64,000 nucleotides of DNA from Trileptium ribeirensis (GCA_030248225.1 JASANE010007305.1:62001-126000); one strand, 5' to 3'. Shown: positions 32,101-45,550, counted from the stretch's first letter. A program made the numbers and translations. The notes: generated by a model from the sequence alone, not told the origin.

Positions 32101-32688
32101 GTCGTGCCCCCATCGTCAGGACTCTCTGGGCCACGAGGCTTTGACCGGTGGTACACCGAAATATAACAGATCCGGGAAGCCTGATGACTGCCCCGCAGTA
32201 GTCGCTACGGACCTTGTGTGCCACCCGTTGACCTATATGGGTTCTTCCGCGTGCCACGCTGAGGCGACCGTCATTGGCTTTTTAGCCAGGCGCTCGCGCC
32301 AGTATCCATCAGCCTGCTGCCACTGATTTGTGCCATTTCACCCATGACTGGTGACTTTTTTCTCGTGGTTTGTCGAACACAGAGCCATTTAACCCATGAC
32401 TGGAGACTTTTTCTCGTGGTTTGTCCCCACATAGTCCGTTGGGCAGGTTTTAAGGCGCCTGCGGGACGCCCCCGCTAACAGCTTGTCACCGAGACATTAA
32501 ATGGCATTTTATAGGCTCATAAACTGGACAACTTATGAGCCACCAGCGTCTCCTAATGGTAACCATGACTCCTGTTTGTCAGCCGGAGTACGCATATATC
32601 CTTCCCTGCTGGGTACCGAGATACCGCGCGCAGCGGTGAGGCGAGCACTCTGAAGGAACGCAGGACAAATGCCCAACTAGCGCCAATT
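29152..32688 (-). pseudogene. RTE-type non-LTR retrotransposon (LINE), broken
   Basis: On the minus strand, an endonuclease part (31759-30518) shows TWNVRTM, QETRTEG, LLLLGDFNARVG and STDHYLI of APE-type endonucleases. The RT part lies in another frame (~30384-29380), with FVDFSKAFDTI and YADDSALVA. The two frames are separated by a frameshift around 30390-30520. The RT frame stops soon after INTAKTELY, and the usual ~250-residue C-terminal region is missing, so the element has an internal deletion or was rebuilt. The 5' part (31760-32688) contains a 52-bp unit repeated twice (starting CCCATGACTGG at 32341 and 32393). No longer mobile by itself. Confidence 0.9.
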
Positions 32689-32854
32689 ATTAGTTGCAGT
32701 GCGGCTTACATTGCATTTAGTAATTTCAGATTTGTATGCGCGGATGTAAAGCTTTCTCGTACAGAGACTGCGTTCCAACTTCTCATATACAATTTTTGAA
32801 TGCACGATAATGCGTACTGCAGTATAACCACTGCTGTTTGTTTCTGCTTAGAGT
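32689..32854. repeat. 166-bp direct repeat, right copy
   Basis: Partner of 28986-29151 with three substitutions. It abuts the 5' end of the LINE exactly where the left copy abuts its 3' end. Confidence 0.85.
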
Positions 32855-33483
32855 AATTATGCAGTAATCGATGAAACGTTTGATTAGGTATATATTCAGA
32901 TATGTTGCTTGCGTCATACACTTGAGTCTCGTATTTGTACACCAGCTGCGTATATAAACACATCGGTAGAACGATGCAAATTTCTTCGGAAGTTTAGGGT
33001 GATGCGAGAATTTTGCACATGAGTAAGTGTGGGCGATGCGTAATTGGGACTTTAATAATGGATTTTAACCTTAGAATAGCTATGCTAAATTGTTTTGATA
33101 TGTGTTTACCTAATTTTTGGATGGAATGCACTCCCCAACCCCCAGGACCTCCATCTTTGTATAGGAAATTTGTAAATATATAATGTTTGTGTTATAACCT
33201 CTTCCAGTTTCCGATTTGGAAATGCTAGCATGGTAATTCCAAATTTTAGTTTGACATGATACTGCTCAGATCTTCAATAACACAATATTACAATCAGATA
33301 TAAATGGTTGTCATGTCCGTTTCTGATCGTAACTGATTATTTACTACATCCCCAGTCTGTGTTCAGTTTGATTTTTTTCATTGGTAGGATATTTTATCTG
33401 GATTATATTTTACCGTGTGAATATTGGAAGTGCGTAGTGGTGCTGATACCGCAAAGCTGACTAAACCGGTAAAATGATATTTC
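32855..33483. other. No gene seen
   Basis: AT-rich sequence between the LINE and a minisatellite. No open frame or repeat structure of note. Confidence 0.4.
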
Positions 33484-34080
33484 TGGTATATATCGTTTCG
33501 GATGATCCGATAGTTTTAATCACATAAAATCCTGACCCCCATTATGTCATTTCTCTTATATCCTTCGCCCATAACAAGTTTTCATTGCTGATATCGATCC
33601 GATAGTTTTAATCACATAAAATCCTAGCACTAGATTTATGACAATTGCTGTTATATATCGTTTCGGAAGATCCGATAGTTTTAATCACATAAAATCCTAG
33701 CACTAGATTTATGACAATTGCTGTTATATATCGTTTCGGAAGATCCGATAGTTTTAATCACATAAAATCCTAGCACTAGATTTATGACAATTGCTGTTAT
33801 ATATCGTTTCGGAAGATCCGATAGTTTTAATCACATAAAATCCTAGCACTAGATTTATGACAATTGCTGTTATATATCGTTTCGGAAGATCCGATAGTTT
33901 TAATCACATAAAATCCTAGCACTAGATTTATGACAATTGCTGTTATATATCGTTTCGGAAGATCCGATAGTTTTAATCACATAAAATCCTAGCACTAGAT
34001 TTATGACAATTGCTGTTATATATCGTTTCGGAAGATCCGATAGTTTTAATCACATAAAATCCTAGCACTAGATTTATGAC
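33484..34080. repeat. Minisatellite, 73-bp unit
   Basis: The block GATAGTTTTAATCACATAAA recurs at 33601, 33674, 33747, 33820, 33893, 33966 and 34039, exactly 73 bp apart, with a more diverged, 92-bp-spaced copy at 33509. The inner copies are nearly identical, which suggests recent expansion or homogenisation. Confidence 0.95.
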
Positions 34081-34462
34081 AAAAAATAAGCTAAGCAGAA
34101 GGAGCCAGGAATATAAAAAGAAAGTTATTTATTGCAGTGTGCTACATTTCAATTGAAAGCATTATATATGTTGATTTAAAGTACAATATCATTGCGTCTG
34201 GAGGATGACCATCATGAAGCTATCGTCAGATAGCTAAAAACGTTGCAAAAACAGATGCTATTTTCATACTGTTTGCTTTTAAAAGCTTCAAAAACGGGAA
34301 CGTCCACACTTTTGCGAAAGTTGAAATATTATACCACGTCCTAAAACTGGAGTATCGGAAAAACTATAGTGGCAATACATTACACACTTCTTTGGAAAGG
34401 GCGCTAATCATTCTCCAAAACCAGGGGTATGAGTCAAGACCAATTCCAGACAGCGTTAGAAG

Positions 34463-35658
34463 CAGGCTGCTCATGGGGATGGATTTTCAATTCCCATCCC
34501 CACCCCATTCCCATTAAATTTTCATGGGGTCCTCATAGGGATCCCTATCCCCATGAATATCCCAGAGTTGTTCCCATGGAATTCTCACGGCTAGTCTTGA
34601 AGCGAGCTTTACCAATCATTCATCGGACCACGAAATCCGGAAAATTTGATATTTGATTTTTATTTAAATAGGATTGATAATTGTTCATGGTGAACAAGCC
34701 GGATCGTGTAAATAGTTTCGCCCAAGGTGATCATGTATGTAATTCTCCCTTAGTTACAGGGGGAATTCTTTACATGATCCGGCAAGCCATACACATCCCA
34801 CGATGGGGAAAATTAGTTATTGAAAAACATTTACATATATACTTAAATTAATAGCTTGCATCAAAAAGTGCTTGTATTGGTTTATGGTTGTAGGGACTAT
34901 CCCTTGTCCCTACGCGACGCTTCCAGCTAGCTGCACAGAAGAGTGACACGTTGATGATGATGCAAACTGATGCAATCGTGTACACGTGTACACGTGGACA
35001 AACGCCCACGCATGATGCAACACATGCTTGTCTTGTATATAAATGTATGTACAGTTCAATAAAGATTATCAGTTTAAATGTGGCATCCACATGGTGAAGT
35101 AAGTCTGAATAAACGTTTTTGTTGTTTCAAGTGTTCGTGCGTTAAAACTGCTATGGCTCACGGTGGGAAAGCCCACTCAAGTCTCATGGCAGTAAAGGCC
35201 ATGCCCGGTAGCTGAGAACAGAACAGCTGAGGGCCCCAGCACCTTACTAGATACTAAATACTCTTAAGTTTTTGGATGGTTAGGTACTGGCGTAGATAGT
35301 GAAACTCTCTAGTAATTATGTCTGATAGAAATATCTCTCACATCCACAGGAACCTTTTGCATGATACTAGCTCTCTCATGCAGAGGAGATACAACAGTCA
35401 AAGCTTGAGTGGGTTTGTTCACCGTGGACCATAGCACGGTTTTAAAGCTAGAACATTTGAAACAACTAAAACGTTGATCCGGCGTATGTTACTTCACTAT
35501 AAACCATTACAGGTACCTTTTGAAGCAAGTTATTAAATTAAGTATATATGTAAATTTTTTCAATAACAATTTTTCCCATCGTGGGATGGGGATCCCCTTA
35601 AAGATAAATTCATCCCCATCCCGACCCCATTGCCACCCCGATCCCTATGAGCAGCCTG
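34463..35658. mobile_element. Fold-back DNA transposon (hAT-like ends) with nested insertions
   Basis: The ends are CAGGCTGCTCATGGGGAT and the inverse of CAGGCTGCTCATAGGGAT. The flanks GTTAGAAG and TTTAGAAT share TTAGAA, compatible with a decayed 8-bp target duplication. Long internal inverted arms continue inward: 34797-34870 pairs with 35512-35590, and 35092-35181 with 35403-35494. No transposase ORF, so non-autonomous. The left arm is split by a 203-bp solo LTR and, further out, by a small palindrome (34690-34790). Confidence 0.75.
34889..35091 (+). mobile_element. Solo LTR, 203 bp, nested in the fold-back element
   Basis: It starts TGTAGGG, ends CCACA, and is flanked by the 4-bp duplication TGGT (34885-34888 and 35092-35095). 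Inside are TATATAAA and, 24 bp later, AATAAA, the promoter and poly(A) signals of a compact LTR. The opposite arm of the host fold-back element lacks this insert at the matching place, which gives an empty-site control. Parent family unknown. Confidence 0.75.
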
Positions 35659-36037
35659 TTTAGAATACTTCAGCAGAGGCTATTTAATAAGAGTGGAGCT
35701 ACGGGAATCCATCCGTACTCTACTGAGGAGTGTAAAAAAAAATAACCTGATGGGAATATTATAAAATTCCCGGACCCTACAAGTTTGAAGAGCTTTCGAC
35801 GCCCTTGGACTGGATATTTGTACTGTTTTCGATCAAAAACCTCTTAATCGGACCAGTATAAAGGAGTGTTGTTTTAGGACCAGGTCGGCAATAGGCGTCC
35901 TCTAAACACGGTCCTCTTTCTAACCCAGCTATTCCGGAAGCCCTTGACAAGCCGGAGCGAGCTGGGAGGCGTGAATTTGAATCAATGGAAATCATCATGT
36001 ATGCCGTTAAAAGAAAATTTGAAACCTGTATGAAAAC
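35659..36037. other. No gene seen
   Basis: Short spacer between the fold-back element and the tRNA gene; a minus-strand open frame here has no support. Confidence 0.4.
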
Positions 36038-36109
36038 AGGGGCCGCTCGGAGTTGAACCAAGGACCTCTCGATCTGCAGTCGAATGCTCTACCACTGAGC
36101 TATACCCCC
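36038..36109 (-). tRNA. tRNA-Cys (anticodon GCA), possibly a degraded copy
   Basis: The minus strand starts GGGGGTATAGCTCAGTGG and holds CTGCAGA with anticodon GCA. D-stem, anticodon stem and T-stem (CTTGG/CCGAG, one wobble) pair well. The discriminator is U73, as in tRNA-Cys. Internal A and B boxes are intact (B box GGTTCAACTCC) and TTTT follows just downstream as a pol III terminator. The acceptor stem is faulty: positions 5-68 are G/G and 7-66 are A/C. So it may be a pseudogene or a tRNA-derived repeat copy. Confidence 0.8.
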
Positions 36110-36496
36110 ACGCATTGGTGCATGCTGTACCTAGTATAAATCAAGGGCTTATAACATTTAGCAACTGATTCTCTTGGAATTATTTATTATTTATCCCTAT
36201 TAATATTTTCAATCATGCTACCACTGACAATATCACATAACACAACGTCCGTTGTACAATACCGAAATAGCTATATTCAAATATAATAATTTCCATACAT
36301 GCTACAATTGTGTTGCGTTTTTAAACTTTGCTGAACGCAGGTTTTTGGGTGAATTATGGGTCACTTAAAGTCATTTCCCTTCAGTTAGCTGGATATATTT
36401 TATCTCTGCTAATTTCTACAACCGTGTGACCGCGGCCAAAATCCCATAGTCTCCGAAGTGGGTCTTTGTGTACACATCGAGCATATATTTTCTTCA

Positions 36497-39400
36497 GCTT
36501 GCCAACGGAACACCATCAATCATGGAAAAATGACTCCGGGTTCAGTTGGTAAACGTAGATCGCGACTATATTTCGACGTCACTAGCCACGGTGAGTTAGT
36601 TAAGCGGATCTTCATGGCAAACTGATTTATGTAATACGCAATTGCGCTTGAGTAAGAGAGTTATTGCAAGACAATAATTATTAAGAATGTTATTGTTTCA
36701 CTCTGTCGCGGAAACTTCTTCATTATTATGTGTTCCTTTAATTTTATTCACATGCACATTCAACATCTGAATGGCGAGGAATTATTTTTAGCCTTACCTT
36801 AACACGAGCATTTCAACACCATTTTGATTCATTTATATCGTCGTCGCTAAAACAATCTTTGAATAAAGCCTTGGCGGTGTTCTCAGTATTTTAGATTAAT
36901 ACGGAAAGATTGAAAAACAAAGAAAACATCTGTTCAGATTTTGAACAAATGGTGCTCAGATTGTGAGTATATAGCTGTTTTGAGCTGGATACCTGAATAT
37001 GTGAACGAAACTTTGCAATTTCAGCTTTGTGCCAGATAAGACTGGAAGGGCTTGAATAAACGCAAAATCATTGGAAAAATAATGATATTAGAAATATTTT
37101 GCGCTGGAATTTTTATATATAATTTTGACAAATCGTGCAATTAACATCGTTACTTTGCGTTTTGTAGGTTTCATTTCGTTCGATCAGTTTGATTTTATTT
37201 AGCGTTAAAACTACATATATGTTTCCGTTGTGAACTCGGTCTTTCTGAAATCAAATATTTTTGCGCTGTACTATCTTTAATATGCGTAGAATACGTGATA
37301 GTGAAAGCGAATTTTTCATATTTTCGGTTAGTCGGAGATGTATTGAACTATCAAATTTTGCTATTTTAAAGTTTTTTAGATATACAACCAATAGATTTCA
37401 TTTACTAAGCGAAAGCCAGTTAATTATTAGAAGTCTTGGATTTTATAGTTTATATAAGGTTGTAACCGTGACGTTTTCGGCCAAAGGCGAAGCTGTAAAG
37501 TGATATATTTTACGATAACACAAAGATGGTCATAGATACTATGTTAAAATTGATAAAGATGTAATTACTGCATGCTCTTCAAGTGCTGTGGTGTGTTTAT
37601 GGGTACCAGTAGGTCCAGCTTTCGTCCCGATACAGCTTTTAAGCGAAGCGTTGTCTGTAGACTTTCTGGAGTCATTTATTGATATCAAAGAACTTGTTTT
37701 ACATCATTGCTTGGCAGCATATGGTTCTCATTCAGCAAATTTATATTTGTAATATCTACGGACTTGTGTGTTTTTGCCGACCCATTCGTAAGATGTAACC
37801 GTCAATCGAGGTGGGTATTGTAATGTTGGTGTGTTCTTTATAAGCGGTGCGCTTACGAAGATAAATTCATACTCAATATCAGTCTTGGGTTTAGTTTTGG
37901 CAGGGTGCCTATAAATTATTTTTAGTTTCAGAGATTCATTCAATGTTGAAAAACATGTGCGCAGAGAAGTCGTGGAATGAAAGCCTTGCTGTTAGTAATG
38001 CGAGTATTGTCAATAGCAAACGTACGTGAGACTAACACCTAAATTAACATCAATTACTTTGACAACTTGTAACTAGTATACATAAAAATAAAAAATATTC
38101 AGAACGCACTTCATCAATTCACTTACTTGTGTAGTCAAAACAACGAACTGAACTAACAGGCTATGTGCTTTGTATAACCAAATAAACTATCCATTTTTGT
38201 GTTAAATATGGTGCAAGCAATGCGTAAACTGTATAATTCGTTATGAGGCAGTCGTATCGATCTCACTTTGGGAAAACCGATCATCGGTTGAGCGGGTACC
38301 AAGGTTTCAAGGCTAACCAGATGGACAGACGCCATATATATCGAAAACATGAGCATTTAATTAGCGGTGCAGAACGCTAAGGCTAAATTCAGTTTTCCAA
38401 TGATAATATTATCTACATAAGTGCATGGAACAAACATTGTACTAATGTAAGGTGTGACAGATTGTTGAAACCAGATCGGTTAGTATAATCTTATAACACA
38501 TGCTTTTTGTTTGCCATGCTGGCGATCGAAAAGATTGACGTACTACGGTCATTTGTGCATAAATTTGTTGTGATCGTACACAAAATAAATGGAACGAATG
38601 AAGTGGTTTATTGTACAAAAGCAGTGGTATATACAGTACATCATGTAGTAATTGTTACATCAGTGCATAGGTGGTAATGCTGCATCAGAATGCGTGGTGT
38701 ATTACATCATGTTCGTTCACGTGTTCTGTTGCATCAGTTCACAGTTCGTAGATGATGGTCGCCATAAATTCATTTAATACAGTGGACACAGATTTTTCCC
38801 TCTTCTATGAGTGTTTTTCCAAATTGCGCCAAATAGAGTTTAAACATTTTGGACAGCGACTAAGAATGCATGCATAAACAAGCTACACGACAAAATTCGT
38901 TAACACGACATTTCGCAATATTCGGTGTTGCCAAGCGGAAACGTATATGAAGCGATTTACTGAGACGGGTGATAAATTATAAGCATTTAGTTATTTGAAA
39001 TAGTGTAGCTTTTAGTCAACTTAATACAGTCTTAGTTTGGTTTCGTTTGTGACATGGATTAATTTTCTGTTCTCAACTGTCTTAAAATCCACCAAAAATC
39101 GTCACAGTTTAGTTTATTTATCCTTTTAAAATAAATGACGGGTAACAAAATACTTATACGATATAATATATAGCGTGATTTTGATATGACTCGGTTTCAA
39201 GGCATAAATAATTGGTGGTCAGTTGATCAAAGTGGATTTTCCGCCGTCTAATACCCGCAAATTTGCCTCAAATATGTTTGATATTATTTATCGCCCGATC
39301 GTTAATTACTTTTTACGCGGCGACAGTGTTGAAATAACGTTTCCGATAGCCATAGTCGTAGTGGATATCACTGGTGGTGAGGCGTAAATATATTCATCGC

Positions 39401-42400
39401 CCTAAACGTGACTAGGTCGCAGAGTCCCTACATCGAAACACTTTAGTTACCGTCGCATAGCTGATTAAGATACCCAGTCCGAATCATGCTTAGTTGACGG
39501 CGCAATGAAACCGGAATTGCAACAACTTAATCCTAGATGTATTTAACCGTTACATTTTTTATAATCATTGCTACTCATGATGATCTAAGGGCTTTACTAA
39601 GTTTTTCATTTTTTGCGGAACCGAGGATATTTTTCCAAGTGTATTTTTGTTTTCTTCAACCTGTTCTTAACCTTAACGAATAAATTCCCACTGACAATAG
39701 ATAAAAATCCTGCAACAGCCCTTATGAATATCGTTTTCCGTCAAGCCATTTGTAAATTCAAAAATTAAAACCAGTTGTATCTAAATAGCGAAATCATACT
39801 GTGTCTAATTGACACGAAACTGTTTATTTAAACAACGCCGTGGCGGCACTGGACGATCTAGGCTGTGTGTTGCGGTGGAACATGATACATTATTCACATC
39901 TCCATTGTATAACATGGGCGACTTATCGAGAGCATAACGAAATACAATAGTTTAATGTTTGAAAATATTTACGACATAGAAGAGATAAAGATCTTATCGC
40001 GCTATACAGCAACAGCAACAATACATCTAATATTTTACTGGGTAATATGGCTCAAAAATCAATTAGATCACTCGGTGACAGGTCATCTGGGCAATTAGAT
40101 CACTATTCTGTGATGACGTTCGGACTCTGTTCTTCGTGACACATATGCTTTCTTAGGATTCGGTGTAACACTGTATGTCAGCTAGGTAGCGGACTGACCG
40201 TTGCATGCTTGAAACAGAGATCCCATACTATGGCTTTGTCGTATCCTACATCCTATAATAATTCAATATTTTTGCCGTAAACACTCTGGTATTCACCGTA
40301 ACTACTCACGGCATTTGCGCTTAGTATAGTAAGATGGACATCAGAAGGAACAAAAAGTAGTTAGAACATGAACAAAGTCTTTTGAGTAGGTCTTTAAAGT
40401 ATACAGTCAGGACTTCCAAATATAGTTGCGTTTCGTTCATGCGGCGATAAAACCAGCTTAGTGATTGTGAAATTTGGCTAAAGCATTAGAAGTGTTGAAA
40501 CCTAATCCGAACTCTTAAAATACCATCGCCTAAATAAATAAAATACTACCCTGCTTTCAAATGTGATAGTAAGTACAATCATTAGCGCGATATTTGTACA
40601 ATCATTCACGTGTGAAACTAAGATATGGAAGTTGGATTATGCTGACACTAAATGAGTGACATTTGCGAGGCACTATGGAACAGGGATTATATATTTTTAC
40701 GCAAAATGAGAAAATTTTCCGAAGAATTGTGGGAGTTGGATTAATTTTTACAATAATAATTAGAGACTTCAATGAAACATTAGGGGTATGAATTTACATT
40801 CACACAGTGGTGGGACTTCTATTGCTCGAATAACATCGTTTTGATCTCACATATTAACACGAGATTGGCTTAATTTTGAATATATTTGTATTTATATGAT
40901 AACGTCGCTATATGACACCTTTGACGACTAAGCTACAGGGTGCTGCTAAAATTATTGTTGTTTCGATCACCTGTGCATTCTTCGTGCCAAAAGCATTATT
41001 ATATATTCGACTCATTTGTCATTCTTTCTGATTTCAGCAAACATGCATGACCTTGATAAATCTTCGTTTCAGTCAATTGTACTCAGTAATATGGTTCGTC
41101 TAGAGCTGTATCAAATGAACACAGTTTCACTGCGAACTCTCTGTGCTAATGATTGGAGTTCGTTCTTCGGGACTATTAAGCACAATATTGAGGTAATAAT
41201 AAAGCGAAATATTAAATTTTGTTTTGGTAGATTTTTTGGATTTCACCTTTGTATTTTACATAAAGTAAAACCGAAAGCGCTAACCTTAAAATTAGTCTGT
41301 TTCAGTGATGTAGCTAGATTTGTCACACTCTTATTTTTACAAACCCACGCATAATTAAACAATTATTTTATATTTAAGTAAAGGAGCTGAAACAATATAC
41401 TTAATACATTGGCAGATATTGACGGAATGTCTTATTTGCCAGTCCTTGAACGACATCGAATTTTGAAATTGGTGAAAGGTTACACTGGAAAAAGGAATAT
41501 ACTGGATTCCATGTGTATATCGGTATATTTTATGTTTCTTTCTGGATATTATTAATTGAAGTTCAATAATTGTGTTTGTTGGACTTCGCAGACCAATGTT
41601 AATGTGCTCCAATATTGTACGTAGTATGAGTGGTTAAAAGAATTAGCATAACAACACCCATGCCTAAGGCACAGTCTGTTTCGATAAACGTCAGCAAAAC
41701 TAGGGCTCGGTCCTACCCCGGCTCTCAACGTGATTTGACAATCCACAAATTGGTATCTCAACATAACAGTGATATGCTAAGGCACCGATGGGGTCGAATT
41801 TCAAACTACCCTGTAGATAAAACTTAAAAGATTTGAACATAAGCAAAAAATAAGCAACAAATCACAGACTAGCTGTGGAGCAACAGGTTTAAAAAGTACC
41901 TTAAAATTATCTAAATTATTTCAGTATAAAGGTCGCTTTTTCATTTGGCTTGCCCTGCCTTGTTCAGCTGTGATAGACTATAATTAATTACAATAAAAAT
42001 CTATATGAAGAATACCAATATATAATGTCCGTGCAATGTAAAAGCAACTAGGTAGAGGGTTTTGAATATCTACTCTAGAACTAATACTTCACTACACATT
42101 CTGAAACGACAGTGTCATGTTTAACAAAATGCATAACTGGATACGGGTGCTTAGGTTAAGAGCCAAGCATCTGGCGTATTGACTATTAAACCTGCAGCGA
42201 TATAGTACAGAAACTTATTTTACAAATTTTGTGCCTTAAGTTCCAAATCGTAGTTGGGAGCGCGCGAGTATGGTGCAAGTTTATATGGTGTATCACTGTA
42301 ATTTGTTGCTTCCATGGTCATGTTGTGATGACAGTCATTTTGACTTCTACCAAAATGAACTAGAATTTTGTGCCAACTAAAACTTATTGTTTTTAAGATG

Positions 42401-45400
42401 GTGTACAGACACTGCCACTGTTGAGAAGGTAAAATATATTTGCAGCAAACAATATGATCAATTTATGTTGAAAAACAGATATATACTTTAAAATCAAACA
42501 AAATTAGTAATTAGTAATTTTAAATCTAATTTTGTTAAAGGACTATGGTGTTGGATTAATAAAGCAGCTAAACCACCGCAAGTTTACAGTCCGAGTATTA
42601 TTATGTTAGTCACACGATTACAGTGATTGGCATCTTTCTGACTCCGACACAGCTTTGGGTATAAATCAAAAATTGCGGATTTTGTTCGAATTTACAGCAC
42701 TCAGCCTTCACATTTATGGAATGAAAATATATATCATATATGGCTAATTATTTATCATGGCTAAACTATCGCTGCAGTTTAAATTATCTTATACGAGGCA
42801 TTCAAACAACCATGATCCGAAAGAGTTACTTGTAGCATTGACTACGGTTAGTTTGTATGTGTGAGACAATTTTAGATGTTTGGTACACTGAATATGGGTT
42901 TATTCCATGTGCAAAGCCAAATCCTATCTTGGTTTCGGCTTAGCACATTTTACGCTGTGATTCATTCTTTTCGAGAATCGAAAGATGTTGTTCTGGAACG
43001 CTGGAACAAACGAAGTAAGCGTAGTATGAACTTGATAATAACCATTTGGAAATTGTGGTCAACTATTTTATGTCATCTGAAGTAAAACAGCGGTTTTAGA
43101 GTACAGTCATATATCTGTTCTTTAAGAAGTGTTAAGTGATTTGGTTAGACAAATGTCGTGCCTCTATATTCGCTTATATTACGAGGGAACTGCTGTAATG
43201 TTGTAATGTTTGCATACGGAAATGTTTAAAATTTAAAGTCGTTTTGGTCTCGTGTGTCAAAACTGATCGTGTTCGAGTTTTCTGTTTCAAACTGGTTCAT
43301 TTTAAAACGGCCTGGTCTGACAAAGGTCATTGTAATTCGGCCACACCAAATGAGTTTGTATCAAGTTAATTTGGTGCCGAAAATGTCGTTTAAAATGAAT
43401 GTGGTCGACAGTGAGAAATGGCCTATAGCTAAAATTTCGCTGGGAAAATTTTCTGTATTGCACGTGCTTTTTCAATTCCATTATATATATATAGAAATGA
43501 CAAGATATTTTCAGTAAGTTTGTATTAGCAGAACTTTGAAGTTAAGATCAATATATATATAATAAATTCTTGGGATTTTTCGATAAAAATATAAAAAAAG
43601 GCTGTATGCATTGATGTGCATTGAGGGATTATTTTGTCTGTACCACTGAAATCTTTTTTCGGGCAGTGTTTTAATAAATAGATGCAATAGAATTCTGAAA
43701 TTATGGAAGCAAACGATTTATGTCAAATGTATTGCGGGGCATAGTCGCATGGCACGATACTGAACGGATAAATACAGTGATGTGTAATGCTTGTCTGCTT
43801 AGATGAGCAAGCATTAGGAGATCTATATACATATCCACTCCTACTCTCTGTTCAACATATTTTTTTGTTATAGTCAAGTATTAAATCGGACTATTAAATC
43901 GGATTTTTTTGTTATAGTCAAGTATTAAATCGGACTATTAAATCGGATTTTTTTGTTATAGTCAAGTATTAAATCGGACTATTAAATCGGATTTTTTTTG
44001 TTATAGTCAAGTATTAAATCGGACTATTAAATCGGATTTTTTTGTTATAGTCAAGTATTAAATCGGACTATTAAATCGGATTTTTTGTTATAGTCAAGTA
44101 TTAAATCGGACTATTAAATCGGATTTTTTTGTTATAGTCAAGTATTAAATCGGACTATTAAATCGGATTTTTTTGTTATAGTCAAGTATTAAATCGGACT
44201 ATTAAATCGGATTTTTTTTGTTATAGTCAAGTATTAAATCGGACTATTAAATCGGATTTTTTTGTTATAGTCAAGTATTAAATCGGACTATTAAATCGGA
44301 TTTTTTTGTTATAGTCAAGTATTAAATCGGACTATTAAATCGGATTTTTTTGTTATAGTCAAGTATTAAATCGGACTATGTAGTGGTTGCTATCGCTGTA
44401 ATCGAGGACTGACTTTACTGAACATATAGAGGAAATTTGACATAATAGATAAATATTAGTTTACAAAAATTTGGCCATCGAGTTATAGCTAAATCTCAAT
44501 TTTAGTCAACGCCTCATTGAAATGTCGGGTTGAACACTGCAACTGGTAGCGAAATGATTCCCATTACAAAAAACCAACTTTTAATGTAACAAATTGGATA
44601 TAATGTAGCACACTTAGTGCTCAACTTACCACTCAGATGGAACACACACAAAACTAGTTTTACCATGATAAATGCACCGCATTAAAATCAATTTTAGGGA
44701 TTTGTTTACGGATTTGTAATTGTGGACTTAATATTGGTATATACGTGAACTACACACCCAGCAGCATATAATTGAAAACTTTTTAATACCTTATTAGTTT
44801 GTACGACGATAAATGTGAAACAGTTGCCTTAAAATACAAATCACCTACTGCACCGATGTATGTAACAAAATACCTTGCTTACTTATCATCTGCTGCATCG
44901 ATTTCACTGACTTGCCACATACCTAGCTACATTTATGACATTTTTCCCAACTACAGTTGGGCTTTTTAGTATACTAAATTGGAGAAAAATGCGCAATTTT
45001 TGTACCAAATACACAGCCTTATAGACAAGAAGCATGATCGACTAGGCTTTTTGCCGCAAAGATATGGTCACCTAGTTGTGCCTTTTATTACTTTCGGCCA
45101 TGTTGAAGCAGACGTCTGCGACGCCGACTGTGCCAACAAATTTCTACTCGTCTCTCCAATTATAATCTTGTGGCAACTAGTATAATGGCGGTTTATTACA
45201 TAGCTAGGCCTCAGGATACTGTTTCAAGATTTGGTTCTTCTTTTTTGTCTTCCCTTTTTTTCAGTTATCATTAAAGTCCAACATTTTTACAGTAGTTGGG
45301 AATTCGCCTATGTAGGCACTTACTATTTTGTAATGACTAACCTTATGCCTTGGTTCTTTGTTGCAGAAATTGTTCGTATTCCTGACTATATCGAATATGT

Positions 45401-45550
45401 CACAACTACCTCTGTAGTGCCAATGATTACGGGTTTATCCGAGCTCAATAATACGTCACAGTCATGGCAGCAGGTTTATCTTGTAGAAATTTTATGCTCA
45501 ATTTATGGTGCTTGGGTAGCAGCGTTGGTTGAGTTTGAAATTAAATTCAC
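36497..45550 (+). CDS. Split gene for an unrecognised membrane protein (exons inferred)
   Basis: Four exon candidates have good borders and agreeing phases. Exon 1 is 36497-36590 (acceptor TTTTCTTCAG, ATG at 36530, donor GTGAGT). Exon 2 is 41038-41192 (acceptor TTTCTGATTTCAG, donor GTAATA). Exon 3 is 42876-43014 (acceptor ending TTTTAG, donor GTAAGC). Exon 4 is 45265-45550 (acceptor after a C/T tract, donor GTAAGT). The phases run 1, 0, 1, 2 and the joined frame stays open for about 213 codons. It begins MTPGSVGKRRSRLYFDVTSH. Exon 4 encodes two hydrophobic stretches (around TYYFVMTNLMPWFFVAEIV and VYLVEILCSIYGAWVAALV). A possible last exon is 45969-46053, also in phase, ending in TAG. A two-codon upstream ORF (ATG 36522) overlaps the start. 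Family not recognised; other exons may be missed. Confidence 0.5.
36591..41037. other. Long candidate intron, nothing else firm
   Basis: AT-rich sequence between the first two exon candidates of the split gene. Scattered short open frames (for example 37261-37503) lack flanking splice signals that fit. Confidence 0.4.
43861..44379. repeat. Minisatellite, ~44-bp unit, about 12 copies
   Basis: The unit GTTATAGTCAAGTATTAAATCGG... recurs about every 43-45 bp; length differences come mostly from the T run (6-8 T). Each unit contains an internal near-duplication of ATTAAATCGGA. It lies in a candidate intron of the split gene. Confidence 0.95.
44380..45264. other. Intron-like stretch, nothing firm
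   Basis: An open frame at 44979-45185 resembles an exon but its phase does not fit the neighbouring exons, so it is left out of the gene model. Confidence 0.35.

Noticed and set aside
33484..34080. Regular repeats resembling a CRISPR array
   Set aside because: The entire 73-bp unit is repeated with no unique spacers, in a eukaryotic context; it is a minisatellite.
43861..44379. Regular 44-bp repeats resembling a CRISPR array
   Set aside because: No unique spacers; length changes are in a T run, typical of a minisatellite.
44979..45185. Exon-like frame upstream of exon 4 of the split gene
   Set aside because: Its phase does not fit either neighbouring exon.
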